From: a virus
Length of the DNA: 40,777 bases
Strand: one strand, 5' to 3'
Virus record (IMG/VR): IMGVR_UViG_3300025108_000128
Span: 1-40,777 of that record
Shown here piece after piece: positions 16,533 through 23,972 of this stretch (the first letter of the stretch is position 1; each line of letters opens with the position of its first letter). The translations under genes and the position numbers were made by a program. The notes beneath the pieces are model-generated. The model was not told the origin of the DNA. It searched no databases and was given only the letters and a program-made list of their open reading frames with translations.

Positions 16533-18556
16533 TGCGGGCGCCCCATGGGTTGGCCTGCAGGATTCAGCGTTGCTGGATTCTGTTGTGGGGCTTGCTGCAT
16601 CTGCTGCTGTTGGGCCTGCTGAGATTGCTGCATCAGCATCTGCTGCAGCTCATCCTCAGAGGGAATAACCTCATCACCGCCCACATCAACACCCTGGAGC
16701 GCACGGCGCAGCATCTTCGCTCTGCCCGGGATGCCCATGATCTGCATATCCAACGGGTTGGCGGTCTGCTGCAGCAATTCCTGCACTCGCATTTGGTTCT
16801 GTTCCTTCGCCACCAGGCTGAGAGCGCCACGCGCTACCACTTGGGCGTCACCTTTAATGCTGTTGTCCGGATGCCAGAGCATGTTCCAGCAATAGAACAT
16901 ATCGATGGTCTGCTGCAGGATGCCTGAATCCACATGACGGATGACGTTCTTAATGGCCTTGCTGGCTGCGTTCATCAGCATGGATAGGCCGCTGGCAGTC
17001 TTCGCCGCGCCACCGATATTGGCTGAGCCATAGGTGTAGGCCGGAATACCGCTGTACTCATCGGCCAACTGGCTGAATTTCTCGAATACTTTCATCAGCC
17101 CTTCGGTCATGGGGCTGGGCTGGAAGAAGTCGATGGGCGGACGGCTACTGGCACCAGTCTTGCTGTAATCCAGCTGCCAGATTTTCCATGGGAAAATGTT
17201 TGTCACGTTCTGCCCCGGCGGGACAGAGGCGGTATTCACCGCTACTTGCGGCCCTGACGCGATACCCATGTTGGCCACCATCGCCCTGGCTGAGGCATTA
17301 CAGACATCCTGACAGTCCTCGATCAGCTCAGGCACACCTTTCCCCCAGAATGAACCGGGGATGTCGTCAAAGCAGGCCTTAGAATATGGCTTACGGCCCA
17401 GCGGCTCAGGGTTGAATCGCACGCAGATGACGTGCCGGCCGACAAGCACGGCCATGATGTCGTACATGGCTTCCGGATCAGGCGCCTGCTCTACCGACAT
17501 GCCCCAGTCCTGCAGCATCTTCCCTTTCACTGAGCCCCAGAACTCGACGGCACCAATCTTGCCATCTTCGTTGTGAGCCCCAACGTACTCGCCACGGGCC
17601 TGCATCTGCTGGGAGGACAGTGAACCGCGGCTCCAGTCCTGCAGCCCTCCCTCATAATCATTCAGTGCCTGACGGATCCGGGTTTCCTCATACCCCGGCA
17701 GGCCAATCAGGTCGAACAGGTCATCAGCGCTGTATTCGTGGTATTCGAAGCAGTCACCGTCATTCGGCTCAACAACCCCTACTCCAGGGTAGAAATTGAA
17801 CGGACTAACACGCTCCACTTCCGGACCAATCTTATTCTCTACTGTGGCCCGGCCGCTTTGCGGATCCCACGACAACTTCTTACGGCGACGTACCACAGGG
17901 CCTTTGAGAATGGCAGCGGGGAAATCAACAACATCAGAAATGACATCATCAAACTCCCGATTCCAGCCACCCTCAACCAGCTGGTCCTCAATGTGATCAG
18001 CCATTCGCTCCATGCGGCTGGCGGCGTCCTTGTCCAGCTGCTGTTTAACCTTCTTCTCCAGCTTGCTGGCCACGTCCTGCATCATGCCTGGGGTAATGGG
18101 CTGGCCTGTCGCCTGCATAAACTCCTGAGCGTCATTTTCAACACGCATACGAATGCGCTGCGCCACGTCTGACGGCAATGACGGCACCGGTGTCGCCTTG
18201 AGTGACCAAGGGCGATCCCCGGCCGGCATAAGCACGTCGCGGATCCAGCTCTTCGCGGCCCGGCACTTCACGCTGGTTAGCGACATATAGATCAGCGGCA
18301 ACCCCTGGGCCTTGATGGCCTTGGCCTTCTCGTCGCTGTAACGGCTGTTAATCTGGCGCACACTCTTGAGCATCCGCTTCTCAACAGGATCCTTGAGACG
18401 CTTGGCCAGCTCGAACTGGCGGGCGATATAGCCTGCCAGCTGGCTGTTCACCAGCTCCTGCTGGCGCTGTTCCGCTTCATGCTGCTGCTCAACGCGCTGC
18501 AGCTCTTCCTTCTGCAAGTCTGCATTGCTGCGAACCAGTACCAGCCCCTGTTGCAT
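16529..18556 (-). CDS. Portal protein
   Basis: This is a 675-residue protein with an ATG at 18556, coupled to the preceding gene by ATGA. It shows the podovirus portal layout: a long N-terminal helix region rich in Gln/Glu (10-60), a conserved region around LIYMSLTSVKCRAAKSWIRDVLMP, and a stem and wing region (about 170-430) with GDCFEYHEYSADDLFDLI. YTYGSANIGGAAKTASGLSMLMNAASKAIK near 500-530 is a common portal segment ahead of the helical barrel. The C-terminus is a long Gln-rich tail. Portals form the twelve-subunit ring through which DNA enters and leaves. Length, order and position after the terminase support the call. Confidence 0.88.
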   Translation of the reverse strand: MQQGLVLVRSNADLQKEELQRVEQQHEAEQRQQELVNSQLAGYIARQFELAKRLKDPVEKRMLKSVRQINSRYSDEKAKAIKAQGLPLIYMSLTSVKCRAAKSWIRDVLMPAGDRPWSLKATPVPSLPSDVAQRIRMRVENDAQEFMQATGQPITPGMMQDVASKLEKKVKQQLDKDAASRMERMADHIEDQLVEGGWNREFDDVISDVVDFPAAILKGPVVRRRKKLSWDPQSGRATVENKIGPEVERVSPFNFYPGVGVVEPNDGDCFEYHEYSADDLFDLIGLPGYEETRIRQALNDYEGGLQDWSRGSLSSQQMQARGEYVGAHNEDGKIGAVEFWGSVKGKMLQDWGMSVEQAPDPEAMYDIMAVLVGRHVICVRFNPEPLGRKPYSKACFDDIPGSFWGKGVPELIEDCQDVCNASARAMVANMGIASGPQVAVNTASVPPGQNVTNIFPWKIWQLDYSKTGASSRPPIDFFQPSPMTEGLMKVFEKFSQLADEYSGIPAYTYGSANIGGAAKTASGLSMLMNAASKAIKNVIRHVDSGILQQTIDMFYCWNMLWHPDNSIKGDAQVVARGALSLVAKEQNQMRVQELLQQTANPLDMQIMGIPGRAKMLRRALQGVDVGGDEVIPSEDELQQMLMQQSQQAQQQQMQQAPQQNPATLNPAGQPMGRPQ

Positions 18557-18915
18557 CAGTGAGCGCTCCCTTGAGTAATAGCCCGCGCCAGAGAGGCATT
18601 CGGGATTTCAATGACGTGCTTCGACCGCTCCTGGCGCTTTTCCTGAATGTGTCGCTTCACACCGCCGACCATCCCCAACAGATACTCCCGGCTGGTTTGA
18701 TTCAGGTCGAAGACAATTTGAACGCTGATCTTGTCGGCAGTGTGGAACACGAACGCAATCTTGCTGCGATCCTTGGTGTTGTACTTCACCAGCACCCCGG
18801 TGCGCTTGCAGGCCTTCTCGTCGGCCAGCTCCTTGGACGCAAAGCGGGCCAGCAGGTCTTTGATCTTCTCGATCAATTCCCCAACTGCTTGGTGCTGCTG
18901 CTTGTTCAGTGTCAC
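18556..18915 (-). CDS. Small protein between terminase and portal, unknown
   Basis: The GTG at 18915 is preferred, giving 119 residues. GGGAG lies seven bases upstream and the GTGA overlaps the terminase stop. A GTG two codons earlier lies too close to that site. The protein is basic and helical at the start (KQQHQAVGELIEKIKDLLARFASKELADEK). A strand pair follows (KIAFVFHTADKISVQIVFDL), then a helical C-terminal half with SREYLLGMVGGVKRHIQEKRQ. The family is not recognised. A head or packaging accessory role is possible from position alone. Confidence 0.65.
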   Translation of the reverse strand: MTLNKQQHQAVGELIEKIKDLLARFASKELADEKACKRTGVLVKYNTKDRSKIAFVFHTADKISVQIVFDLNQTSREYLLGMVGGVKRHIQEKRQERSKHVIEIPNASLARAITQGSAH

Positions 18916-20438
18916 GTCCACGCTCCCATGCCAGCGCCGGACTGAACCGGTCTGGCGGCCTGATATTGATTGCCGAAAATTGGTGCCCGCGCCAATGTCT
19001 CAAAGGCCTTTGCCCCGTGGCTGGCCCAGTCATGGCGAGGCTGGTTGCTGTAGGTGCCCCGGTTGGCAAGCCACTCGCGCTTGTAGTTCTCCAGGGTCTT
19101 GATGCCGAATTCGCACCGCTCTTCATCGAAGACGCAAAGCGGCAGCCGTTGGCGCACTGCCTCCCGCCCTTCCCGCATATCGCTAATGCGCGGGATAACC
19201 TCGAAGGCAATGCCGTAATCCTGCAGGGCGATTTCACGCCGGGTGCGGGTTTCGTCGCCACCACCAAATAGCTCCCGGACTTCCAGATCATGCGGCCCGA
19301 AGTGCCGGCCGTAGCTGTAGCCCTTCTCTGTCAGCATCTTCGCGTAGTGCGACAGGCTGGCATCGCTGTGCTCGTAGTAGTCGATGACCCGGATTTCCCG
19401 GCCAGTCACCTGGAAGAACCAGATGGCCGTTGCGTCATTCATCCCCAGATCCCAAGCGGTATGGACCTGCAAGTGCTCACTGATCGGCACCGTGGTGATC
19501 CGGCCTCCTTGGCGCAGCTCGCGAATCAGACCGGAGTAGTAAGCGCCCTCGATGGCGACCTCAAAGGCTTCATCGGGATGCGACGGGTATTCCCGGTGCA
19601 TATCCTCAGTGCCTTGGTCAGCCTCTTTCAGGACGTACCATGCCTTCTGGCCAGGCATCAGCTTGATGCCGTGCTCTTTCTTGAGCTTGTCGAAATACTC
19701 CCGCAGGCGATGCGGGATGGTGATGCCGGTCGGGTCCGTCATGTAGCCCGGATCCATCCACCACGCGAAAAAATGAAACTTCCACTCCAGCTTGCGCAGA
19801 TCCCGGCCTTCGGCATTGGCCCTGTCTGTATGCTCCCTGGCCACCTGAACCCGGTCGAAAAACTCCCCTTCGTTCCCTTCTGCCGTGGATTCCACGTCAA
19901 TCAGGTTGCCCTCGGCCACCGTGTTGAACGCACCAGTGCGAATCTCACGGGCCTTCTGGGGGTACTTGGCAGCAATCTTGCCCAGCTCGGACACATGCAA
20001 CTGCTGAAATGTCCCGCCCCGAAGGCTGGTACCCACCGTCACACTGGATCCGTTGGCAAATTTCAGCTTGCGGGCGTTGTCCTGCTTGGTGGCAAACTTC
20101 GCCAGAAGCGGAGCCGGCAGGCTCTCAAACGCAAATTTCAGCTTGTTCTCGAAGATGTCACCGGCCGTATCCAGATCCTGGGCGATGACGCCGGCACTCC
20201 AGTTGTTGTTGAACAGACAGCGATCCAGCATGTCCACCTGAATCACGGTGGAGAAGCCCATTTGCCTGGCCTTCAACTCCACGTTCAGGTAGTGGCGGTT
20301 CTGCAGGTACCACGTCTGCGCCCGGTTGGGCCTGAACAGCACCTTTTCCCCGTACTTGTCGAGGATGTAGTACAGGTTATTCAGCCGCCACCAGCGATTA
20401 CTGAAGTGCTTTTTAAGATCATTCGCCGTCAGCGTCAT
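18912..20438 (-). CDS. terL: Terminase large subunit (packaging ATPase and nuclease)
   Basis: The ATG at 20438 gives 508 residues; a TTG nine bases upstream is possible but has a poorer context. A Walker A-like ARQMGFST lies near residues 57-64, preceded by helical packing segments. A Walker B-like QLHVSELGKI lies near 145. The C-terminal nuclease half begins at AWDLGMNDATAIWFFQ, with acidic residues for metal binding. HFGPHDLEV follows, and RHDWASHGAKAFETLA closes the domain. The protein translocates DNA into the prohead and cuts it. It overlaps the small subunit gene by 20 bases. The type of packaging (headful or site-specific) cannot be told from this alone. Confidence 0.92.
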   Translation of the reverse strand: MTLTANDLKKHFSNRWWRLNNLYYILDKYGEKVLFRPNRAQTWYLQNRHYLNVELKARQMGFSTVIQVDMLDRCLFNNNWSAGVIAQDLDTAGDIFENKLKFAFESLPAPLLAKFATKQDNARKLKFANGSSVTVGTSLRGGTFQQLHVSELGKIAAKYPQKAREIRTGAFNTVAEGNLIDVESTAEGNEGEFFDRVQVAREHTDRANAEGRDLRKLEWKFHFFAWWMDPGYMTDPTGITIPHRLREYFDKLKKEHGIKLMPGQKAWYVLKEADQGTEDMHREYPSHPDEAFEVAIEGAYYSGLIRELRQGGRITTVPISEHLQVHTAWDLGMNDATAIWFFQVTGREIRVIDYYEHSDASLSHYAKMLTEKGYSYGRHFGPHDLEVRELFGGGDETRTRREIALQDYGIAFEVIPRISDMREGREAVRQRLPLCVFDEERCEFGIKTLENYKREWLANRGTYSNQPRHDWASHGAKAFETLARAPIFGNQYQAARPVQSGAGMGAWT

Positions 20439-21063
20439 AACCGCCAACGCCCCGCGAACTGTCCATCACGGAATCAAGCAACTCATCCAGCGGATCTTTC
20501 TCGCTTGGCTGCTCATCCAGGTTGAACGCAGTGCGCTCCAGCCCCTGCAGCACCTTCATGCTGTTGGCCATATCCCGCATCACACCAGCTCGTGACTGCA
20601 GAGAGACAGCTCGCCGAGCTGCAGCCCTGGCTTTGCCATCCCACTCTTCATCATCGGCCTGCTTCTCGAGGACATCACCAATGGTTTCGTTGTGAACTGT
20701 GCTGTCACGCAGCTCAGTCATCAGCAGCCCACAGATACCGCGAGCATCATTGATGTCCCGGCGGTGAGTCCGAATGATTTCAGCCCCACGCTCAGCAGCC
20801 TCTTCAACAATGGCTGAGTCTTCCTGCGCGTTAGGGGTGCGAAGTTCAGTGCGAAGTAATTTATCTTTTGTCCGCTTCTGAACGTCCTGAGTCAGGTCAC
20901 GGGACCAGCCTTCCTTCTTCGCTTTCTGGCGAATGGCTGAATCAGTCGGGCCATGCTTCTTGCCAATCTCACGAATGCTCAGCTGACCAGCACGATACTC
21001 ACGCTCAATAGCTTCCCAGTCGTACTTCTTCCGGGTTGTCTTGGCTTTCGTGCTCTTAGTCAT
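20419..21063 (-). CDS. terS: Terminase small subunit
   Basis: This is a 214-residue protein from the ATG at 21063 (ATGA overlap). Residues 14-55 form a helix-turn-helix: YDWEAIEREYRAGQLSIREIGKKHG, then TDSAIRQKAKKEGW. This is the common DNA-recognition module of small terminases. Helical oligomerisation segments occupy residues 75-175, and the C-terminus is acidic (DPLDELLDSVMDS). It would bind the packaging site and hand DNA to the large subunit, whose gene follows with an overlap. Confidence 0.85.
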   Translation of the reverse strand: MTKSTKAKTTRKKYDWEAIEREYRAGQLSIREIGKKHGPTDSAIRQKAKKEGWSRDLTQDVQKRTKDKLLRTELRTPNAQEDSAIVEEAAERGAEIIRTHRRDINDARGICGLLMTELRDSTVHNETIGDVLEKQADDEEWDGKARAAARRAVSLQSRAGVMRDMANSMKVLQGLERTAFNLDEQPSEKDPLDELLDSVMDSSRGVGGYDADGE

Positions 21064-21368
21064 AACTGCAGGTCATCCCAAGAATGCAGCACCCCACAGC
21101 CAATGCACTGCGCACCTTCGCGGCGAACAGTGAACACTTGGCAGTCACAGGCGCTGCAGGTGAATCGTTCTACGCCATCATCCGGCGTCACATGCTGGGT
21201 GAAGTATCCACGGGAAGAATCACAGCCCGGGCAATCCAGACCGGCATACTGTCCTACCGGGGCAACTGCTAGCCACTCACGTTTGCAGTGCTGGCAACGG
21301 GCTGGGCCGCTCAAGTGTGGCTGGCGCTCCGCTCTTGCCTGAGCCAGATCCGCCACATCCCCTGTCAT
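21060..21368 (-). CDS. Small zinc-ribbon protein, unknown
   Basis: This is a 102-residue protein whose ATG at 21368 overlaps the preceding TAA. It carries four cysteine pairs: CQHCK near residue 25, CPGC near 46, CSACDC near 71 and CIGC near 88. This suggests two zinc ribbons. Such proteins bind nucleic acid or stabilise partners. It lies directly before the terminase small subunit, so a packaging accessory role is possible, but no family name is supported. Confidence 0.68.
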   Translation of the reverse strand: MTGDVADLAQARAERQPHLSGPARCQHCKREWLAVAPVGQYAGLDCPGCDSSRGYFTQHVTPDDGVERFTCSACDCQVFTVRREGAQCIGCGVLHSWDDLQL

Positions 21369-21919
21369 TACTCGTCCCCACCCATGGACTTGCGCAGCTC
21401 TTCCTCGTTTACCGGGGTAAAGCCGTCAATGTGGCACAAGGGCTGGTACTCCCCGTCCTCCCGATACAGAAGGTACATGCCGATCCATTCTTGAGGTGGT
21501 AGGACAGAAGCATGCCGCTCGCTTATTTCCGCCTCAAACCCACCTGTGAGGCGAACATCAACACCAGGCTTCATGTGTGACTTCATCAAGTCCACGATGC
21601 GGGCAACCCGAACCAGCTTGCCAGAGTTGTCCCGATACAATGGCCACTCCCCCGGGGGAATCTCTTCAGGCGCATTGGTGGGGCTCTCTTCCTTCAAGCG
21701 GAAGGCGATCAGCTCTTCCACCTTGCCCATGGCGATCTTCAACGCCTCTACCCGGCCGATTTCCTCATCGAATGAGGCGGGGTTCGCGCAATGAGACTGG
21801 CCAACCACCTCGTGGCCGTTATCCATCTGGATGACGCACAGAGTGGTAACCGCGCCCAAGCGGCCGTATTCGATGTTGGTGATGGCTTTCTCGGCCAGGT
21901 CAGGGATATTTGGCGCCAT
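21368..21919 (-). CDS. Phage Gp49/66-like family protein
   Basis: The ATG at 21919 (GAGG five bases upstream) gives 183 residues. Residues 20-85 match the pattern of the Gp49/gp66 family: TLCVIQMDNGHEVVGQSHCANP, then FDEEIGRVEALKIAM. These are small proteins of unknown function that are frequent in tailed phages. The C-terminal half is separate, with two short beta-rich segments (PGVDVRLTGGFEAEIS, MYLLYREDGEYQPLCHI), and may be a fused second module. It is the first gene after the lysis gene, the tRNA and a terminator. Confidence 0.72.
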   Translation of the reverse strand: MAPNIPDLAEKAITNIEYGRLGAVTTLCVIQMDNGHEVVGQSHCANPASFDEEIGRVEALKIAMGKVEELIAFRLKEESPTNAPEEIPPGEWPLYRDNSGKLVRVARIVDLMKSHMKPGVDVRLTGGFEAEISERHASVLPPQEWIGMYLLYREDGEYQPLCHIDGFTPVNEEELRKSMGGDE

Positions 21920-21932
21920 GGGTACCTCAAAT

Positions 21933-21956
21933 AAAAAAGCCCGCACTTGGCGGGCT
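21933..21956 (-). terminator. Rho-independent terminator after the tRNA
   Basis: A seven-base stem (AGCCCGC and its complement) with a five-base loop is followed by six T on the leftward strand. It begins 23 bases after the tRNA 3' end and lies just upstream of the start of the next gene, so late transcription of terminase and head genes must read through it. Confidence 0.88.
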
Positions 21957-21978
21957 GGCTTCGGGTGAGGAAGCTAAA

Positions 21979-22055
21979 TGGTTGCAGGGGCTGGACTCGA
22001 ACCAGCGACCTCCGAGCTATGAACCCGGCGAACTACCAGACTGTTCCACCCTGCG
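21979..22055 (-). tRNA. Initiator-type tRNA-Met (CAT anticodon)
   Basis: A complete 77-base cloverleaf with encoded CCA reads leftward. Base 1 is C and base 72 is A, so the first acceptor pair is open; the other six pair. The D stem GAAC/GTTC includes A11:T24. The anticodon loop is TTCATAG with anticodon CAT. The anticodon stem is CCGGG/CTCGG, with G:C, G:T, G:C at the three inner pairs. The T arm is GCTGG-TTCGAGT-CCAGC. The open 1:72 pair, A11:T24 and near-complete GGG/CCC anticodon stem are hallmarks of bacterial initiator tRNA rather than elongator Met or Ile-lysidine tRNA. Its 5' half covers the last codons and the TAG stop of the lysis gene. Confidence 0.93.
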
Positions 22056-22854
22056 ATTGATCCGGTTTATCTGGGGTCAGGCATAGCTCCATTTCCGCCA
22101 GCCTTCGTTTATGTAGACCCAAGACATAAGCGCCCCCTACATACGACCAGTTGGCCGCTCCGTTCGGCTTCCAGGCTAACGCCCTGCACCCATCAGCCAG
22201 CCTGCCATCGTTAATCAGTCTTACGCTGTAACTGCCACAGGTCTTCGGCCAACCAAAGTTATGGGCATGAGAGCTGAGGGCGTCGAACGTGTTCTGCGAA
22301 ACCTCAACTGAAAGGCATTCATCCAGGTATATCTGGGTCTGCTCCACAATGCGCCGCTCTTCCTGCTCGCACTCTTCATCAGTCCAGACATCACCGACCG
22401 CCATGGGCTTGCTCGATGTGTAGGGCGTGATGCCCTTGCAGACCGTGGGTAACCCACCGGCCAGCTTGTCGGCGTAGACGGTGTTCTGGCCCTCTCCTTC
22501 CCACAGACCAAGGAACGCCAAAAGCGAGGCCGAAGCTAGAGTGAGCCCGCCCAACACCTTGATCTTGGCAACACCGCCCTGCCTTCGCCCTTGGCGAGCC
22601 TTGCGCCGCTTCGCCTTGGACGATCTCCAGGTCTTGAATCTTTCCCAGGCAGCACATAGCGCCAAAAAGTGCTTGCAGAACTGGTGAATCAACAAACCCA
22701 CCAGATAAATCAAGGTCAGGGTGGTTACCCACTGCTCGGGGGTGAGGCCAAGCCACATGGCACCAGACAGGCCCACAGGTAGAGCCACCTTCGCGCCTTC
22801 AACACCAAGATCATGCGCAGGGCTCATGCGGCCCCCTTGTGGTTGTCCGTACAT
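22033..22854 (-). CDS. Holin-endolysin fusion (GH24-type lysozyme with two membrane segments)
   Basis: The ATG at 22854 (GGAGG nine bases upstream) gives 273 residues; a TTG six bases earlier is less likely. Residues about 20-60 resemble a small holin: AKVALPVGLSGAMWLG, then TLTLIYLVGLLIHQF, with a basic tail to residue 95 (RSSKAKRRKARQGRRQ). A second hydrophobic stretch at 98-117 looks like the signal-anchor of a SAR endolysin. Residues 118-260 are a GH24 lysozyme: catalytic Glu119 or Glu121, Asp129 and Thr137 in YADKLAGGLPTVCKG, then SSHAHNFG near 195-201. No start codon lies between the two parts, and the frame is continuous. The last codons and TAG stop lie inside the tRNA gene. Confidence 0.85.
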   Translation of the reverse strand: MYGQPQGGRMSPAHDLGVEGAKVALPVGLSGAMWLGLTPEQWVTTLTLIYLVGLLIHQFCKHFLALCAAWERFKTWRSSKAKRRKARQGRRQGGVAKIKVLGGLTLASASLLAFLGLWEGEGQNTVYADKLAGGLPTVCKGITPYTSSKPMAVGDVWTDEECEQEERRIVEQTQIYLDECLSVEVSQNTFDALSSHAHNFGWPKTCGSYSVRLINDGRLADGCRALAWKPNGAANWSYVGGAYVLGLHKRRLAEMELCLTPDKPDQSQGGTVW

Positions 22855-22915
22855 ACCCAATAGCCTCCACTTGTTGGCCCTCCCCCGTTGCAGCAGCCCA
22901 GTCCCCGAGCCAGAA

Positions 22916-22949
22916 ACAAAAAAGCCCCGCCGAGAGAACCCGGCAGGGC
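22916..22949 (-). terminator. Rho-independent terminator upstream of the lysis gene
   Basis: Read leftward, a nine-pair stem (GCCCTGCCG with CGGCGGGGC) is followed by six T. It lies about 60 bases before the lysis gene start and after a second similar hairpin. A terminator pair here resembles the tR' site used by late antiterminators. Confidence 0.85.
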
Positions 22950-22957
22950 CTGAAACG

Positions 22958-22988
22958 AAAAAGCCCCGGCGGTGAGGCCAAGGCTTTT
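22958..22988 (-). terminator. Rho-independent terminator, probably two-way
   Basis: A stem of about ten pairs (AAGCCTTGGC with GCCGGGGCTT) closes a six-base loop. T-rich ends lie on both strands, so it may work in either direction. It is the first of two hairpins between the 71-residue gene and the lysis gene. Confidence 0.75.
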
Positions 22989-23021
22989 AGACAGTTATCC
23001 AACTATGGGGAAATAGTGCCA

Positions 23022-23237
23022 TTAGGGTGTAGGAAGATCAACCATAACTGGCGGCGGTCCAGCCCTCATTGCAATGTCAGTCGCGATATTGCGCACTTCT
23101 TCTGCTGTTATTGATGCCGCAACCAGGCCCTCAGTCAGGGCCTCAATAGGATTGTGACCAGCACGGAGAGCACTAACAACGCGATTGCAGATCGGGCATA
23201 CCCGAGAACGCTCCAACAATTCCTGATCAATCTCCAT
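23022..23237 (-). CDS. Small CxxC protein, unknown
   Basis: This is a 71-residue protein with an ATG at 23237 and AAGGA just upstream. It has one CPIC pair near residue 14 and then a mainly helical region (PIEALTEGLVAASITAEEVRNIATDIAM). It ends with a Pro-rich tail. It stands apart from the neighbouring genes by a 97-base gap upstream and two terminators downstream, and may be transcribed from its own promoter. The family is not recognised. Confidence 0.55.
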   Translation of the reverse strand: MEIDQELLERSRVCPICNRVVSALRAGHNPIEALTEGLVAASITAEEVRNIATDIAMRAGPPPVMVDLPTP

Positions 23238-23334
23238 TTTCCTTCCCCAATTATCGGTGATGTATTACATACAGTGTCGCCGGCAACATGAATACTGGAT
23301 CCCCCGTTGCAGGTACATACCAGCGACTGTAGTG

Positions 23335-23970
23335 TCAGCGATACGCAGCGGGATCCCAGCTGCCGAACGATCCTGCTCCAGCGCTCATCCCAAAATGAGA
23401 CACAGGCGGATGAACCCCAGAAAGCCCGGCCACATGAGGCCACGCCAATCCGAACATGAAGCACATCCCATTCAGCCTGTCACCAATTGCCTGCTGGCGC
23501 TCCCGATCTCGATCCATGAGAGCTTTCATCGCAGCCCCGTGCCTTTCCTGCTCCAGCTGCTCCGCTTCTTCCGCCTTGCGCCTGGCTTCAACCTTCAACT
23601 CAATATCATGCCGGCGGATCACCTTCTCTACCGCATTCCGCACAGCATCCCAGTCCGGTTCCTGCAGGTACTGGACCGGCTCGCGCTCACCTTCTCGCAA
23701 CCAATGCACCCGCACCAATTCCCCGGAATCATCGCGAACCAGTATCGCCCGGTACTCAGGAACCCTGGCCCCGAACTCGACCGGGGAAAAATGCGGACTA
23801 ACACCGTAGTAAACAGCCTTCCCCGCATGCAGGTAACTTTCAATGTGCATCGGGATGAAATCGGCGAATATGGCCTGTGCTTCATCAACAGTGAGCCCGG
23901 CACCACGGCCTATGGACACCTCAAAAGAGCCCCGGCGTTTGTCCGGCGTGTTCAGTAATAGTTGCGACAT
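23335..23970 (-). CDS. Hypothetical protein, unknown
   Basis: This is a 211-residue protein with an ATG at 23970, two bases before the preceding stop. The N-terminal half is globular (VDEAQAIFADFIPMHIESYLHAGKAVYYG, later AILVRDDSGELVRVHWL). A helical, Glu/Arg/Lys-rich coiled coil follows (about 110-160, EARRKAEEAEQLEQERHG). The C-terminal tail is rich in Gly, Ser and Phe. No membrane segment or known motif stands out. It is the last gene of the tight leftward early cluster before the lysis region, where late regulators commonly sit, but nothing in it identifies a regulator. Confidence 0.6.
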   Translation of the reverse strand: MSQLLLNTPDKRRGSFEVSIGRGAGLTVDEAQAIFADFIPMHIESYLHAGKAVYYGVSPHFSPVEFGARVPEYRAILVRDDSGELVRVHWLREGEREPVQYLQEPDWDAVRNAVEKVIRRHDIELKVEARRKAEEAEQLEQERHGAAMKALMDRDRERQQAIGDRLNGMCFMFGLAWPHVAGLSGVHPPVSHFGMSAGAGSFGSWDPAAYR

Positions 23971-23972
23971 AA

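Noticed and set aside
15159-16622. Rightward 487-codon frame opposite scaffold and portal
   Set aside because: Low-complexity Leu/Val/Arg composition typical of antisense to Gln/Glu-rich coding, with no ribosome site. The leftward genes explain the region.
19290-20525. Long rightward frame opposite the terminase large subunit
   Set aside because: It is the shadow of terL on the other strand. It has no ribosome site or family-like pattern, and the leftward gene has Walker and nuclease motifs.
21979-22055. tRNA considered only as an integration site remnant
   Set aside because: The cloverleaf is complete and internal to the late operon, far from the likely integrase side. A remnant would usually be partial and at the prophage end.
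23238-23334. Possible late promoter before the 71-residue gene
   Set aside because: TAATAC and TTGCCG are present on the leftward strand, but their spacing (13 bases) is wrong and no other pair fits.
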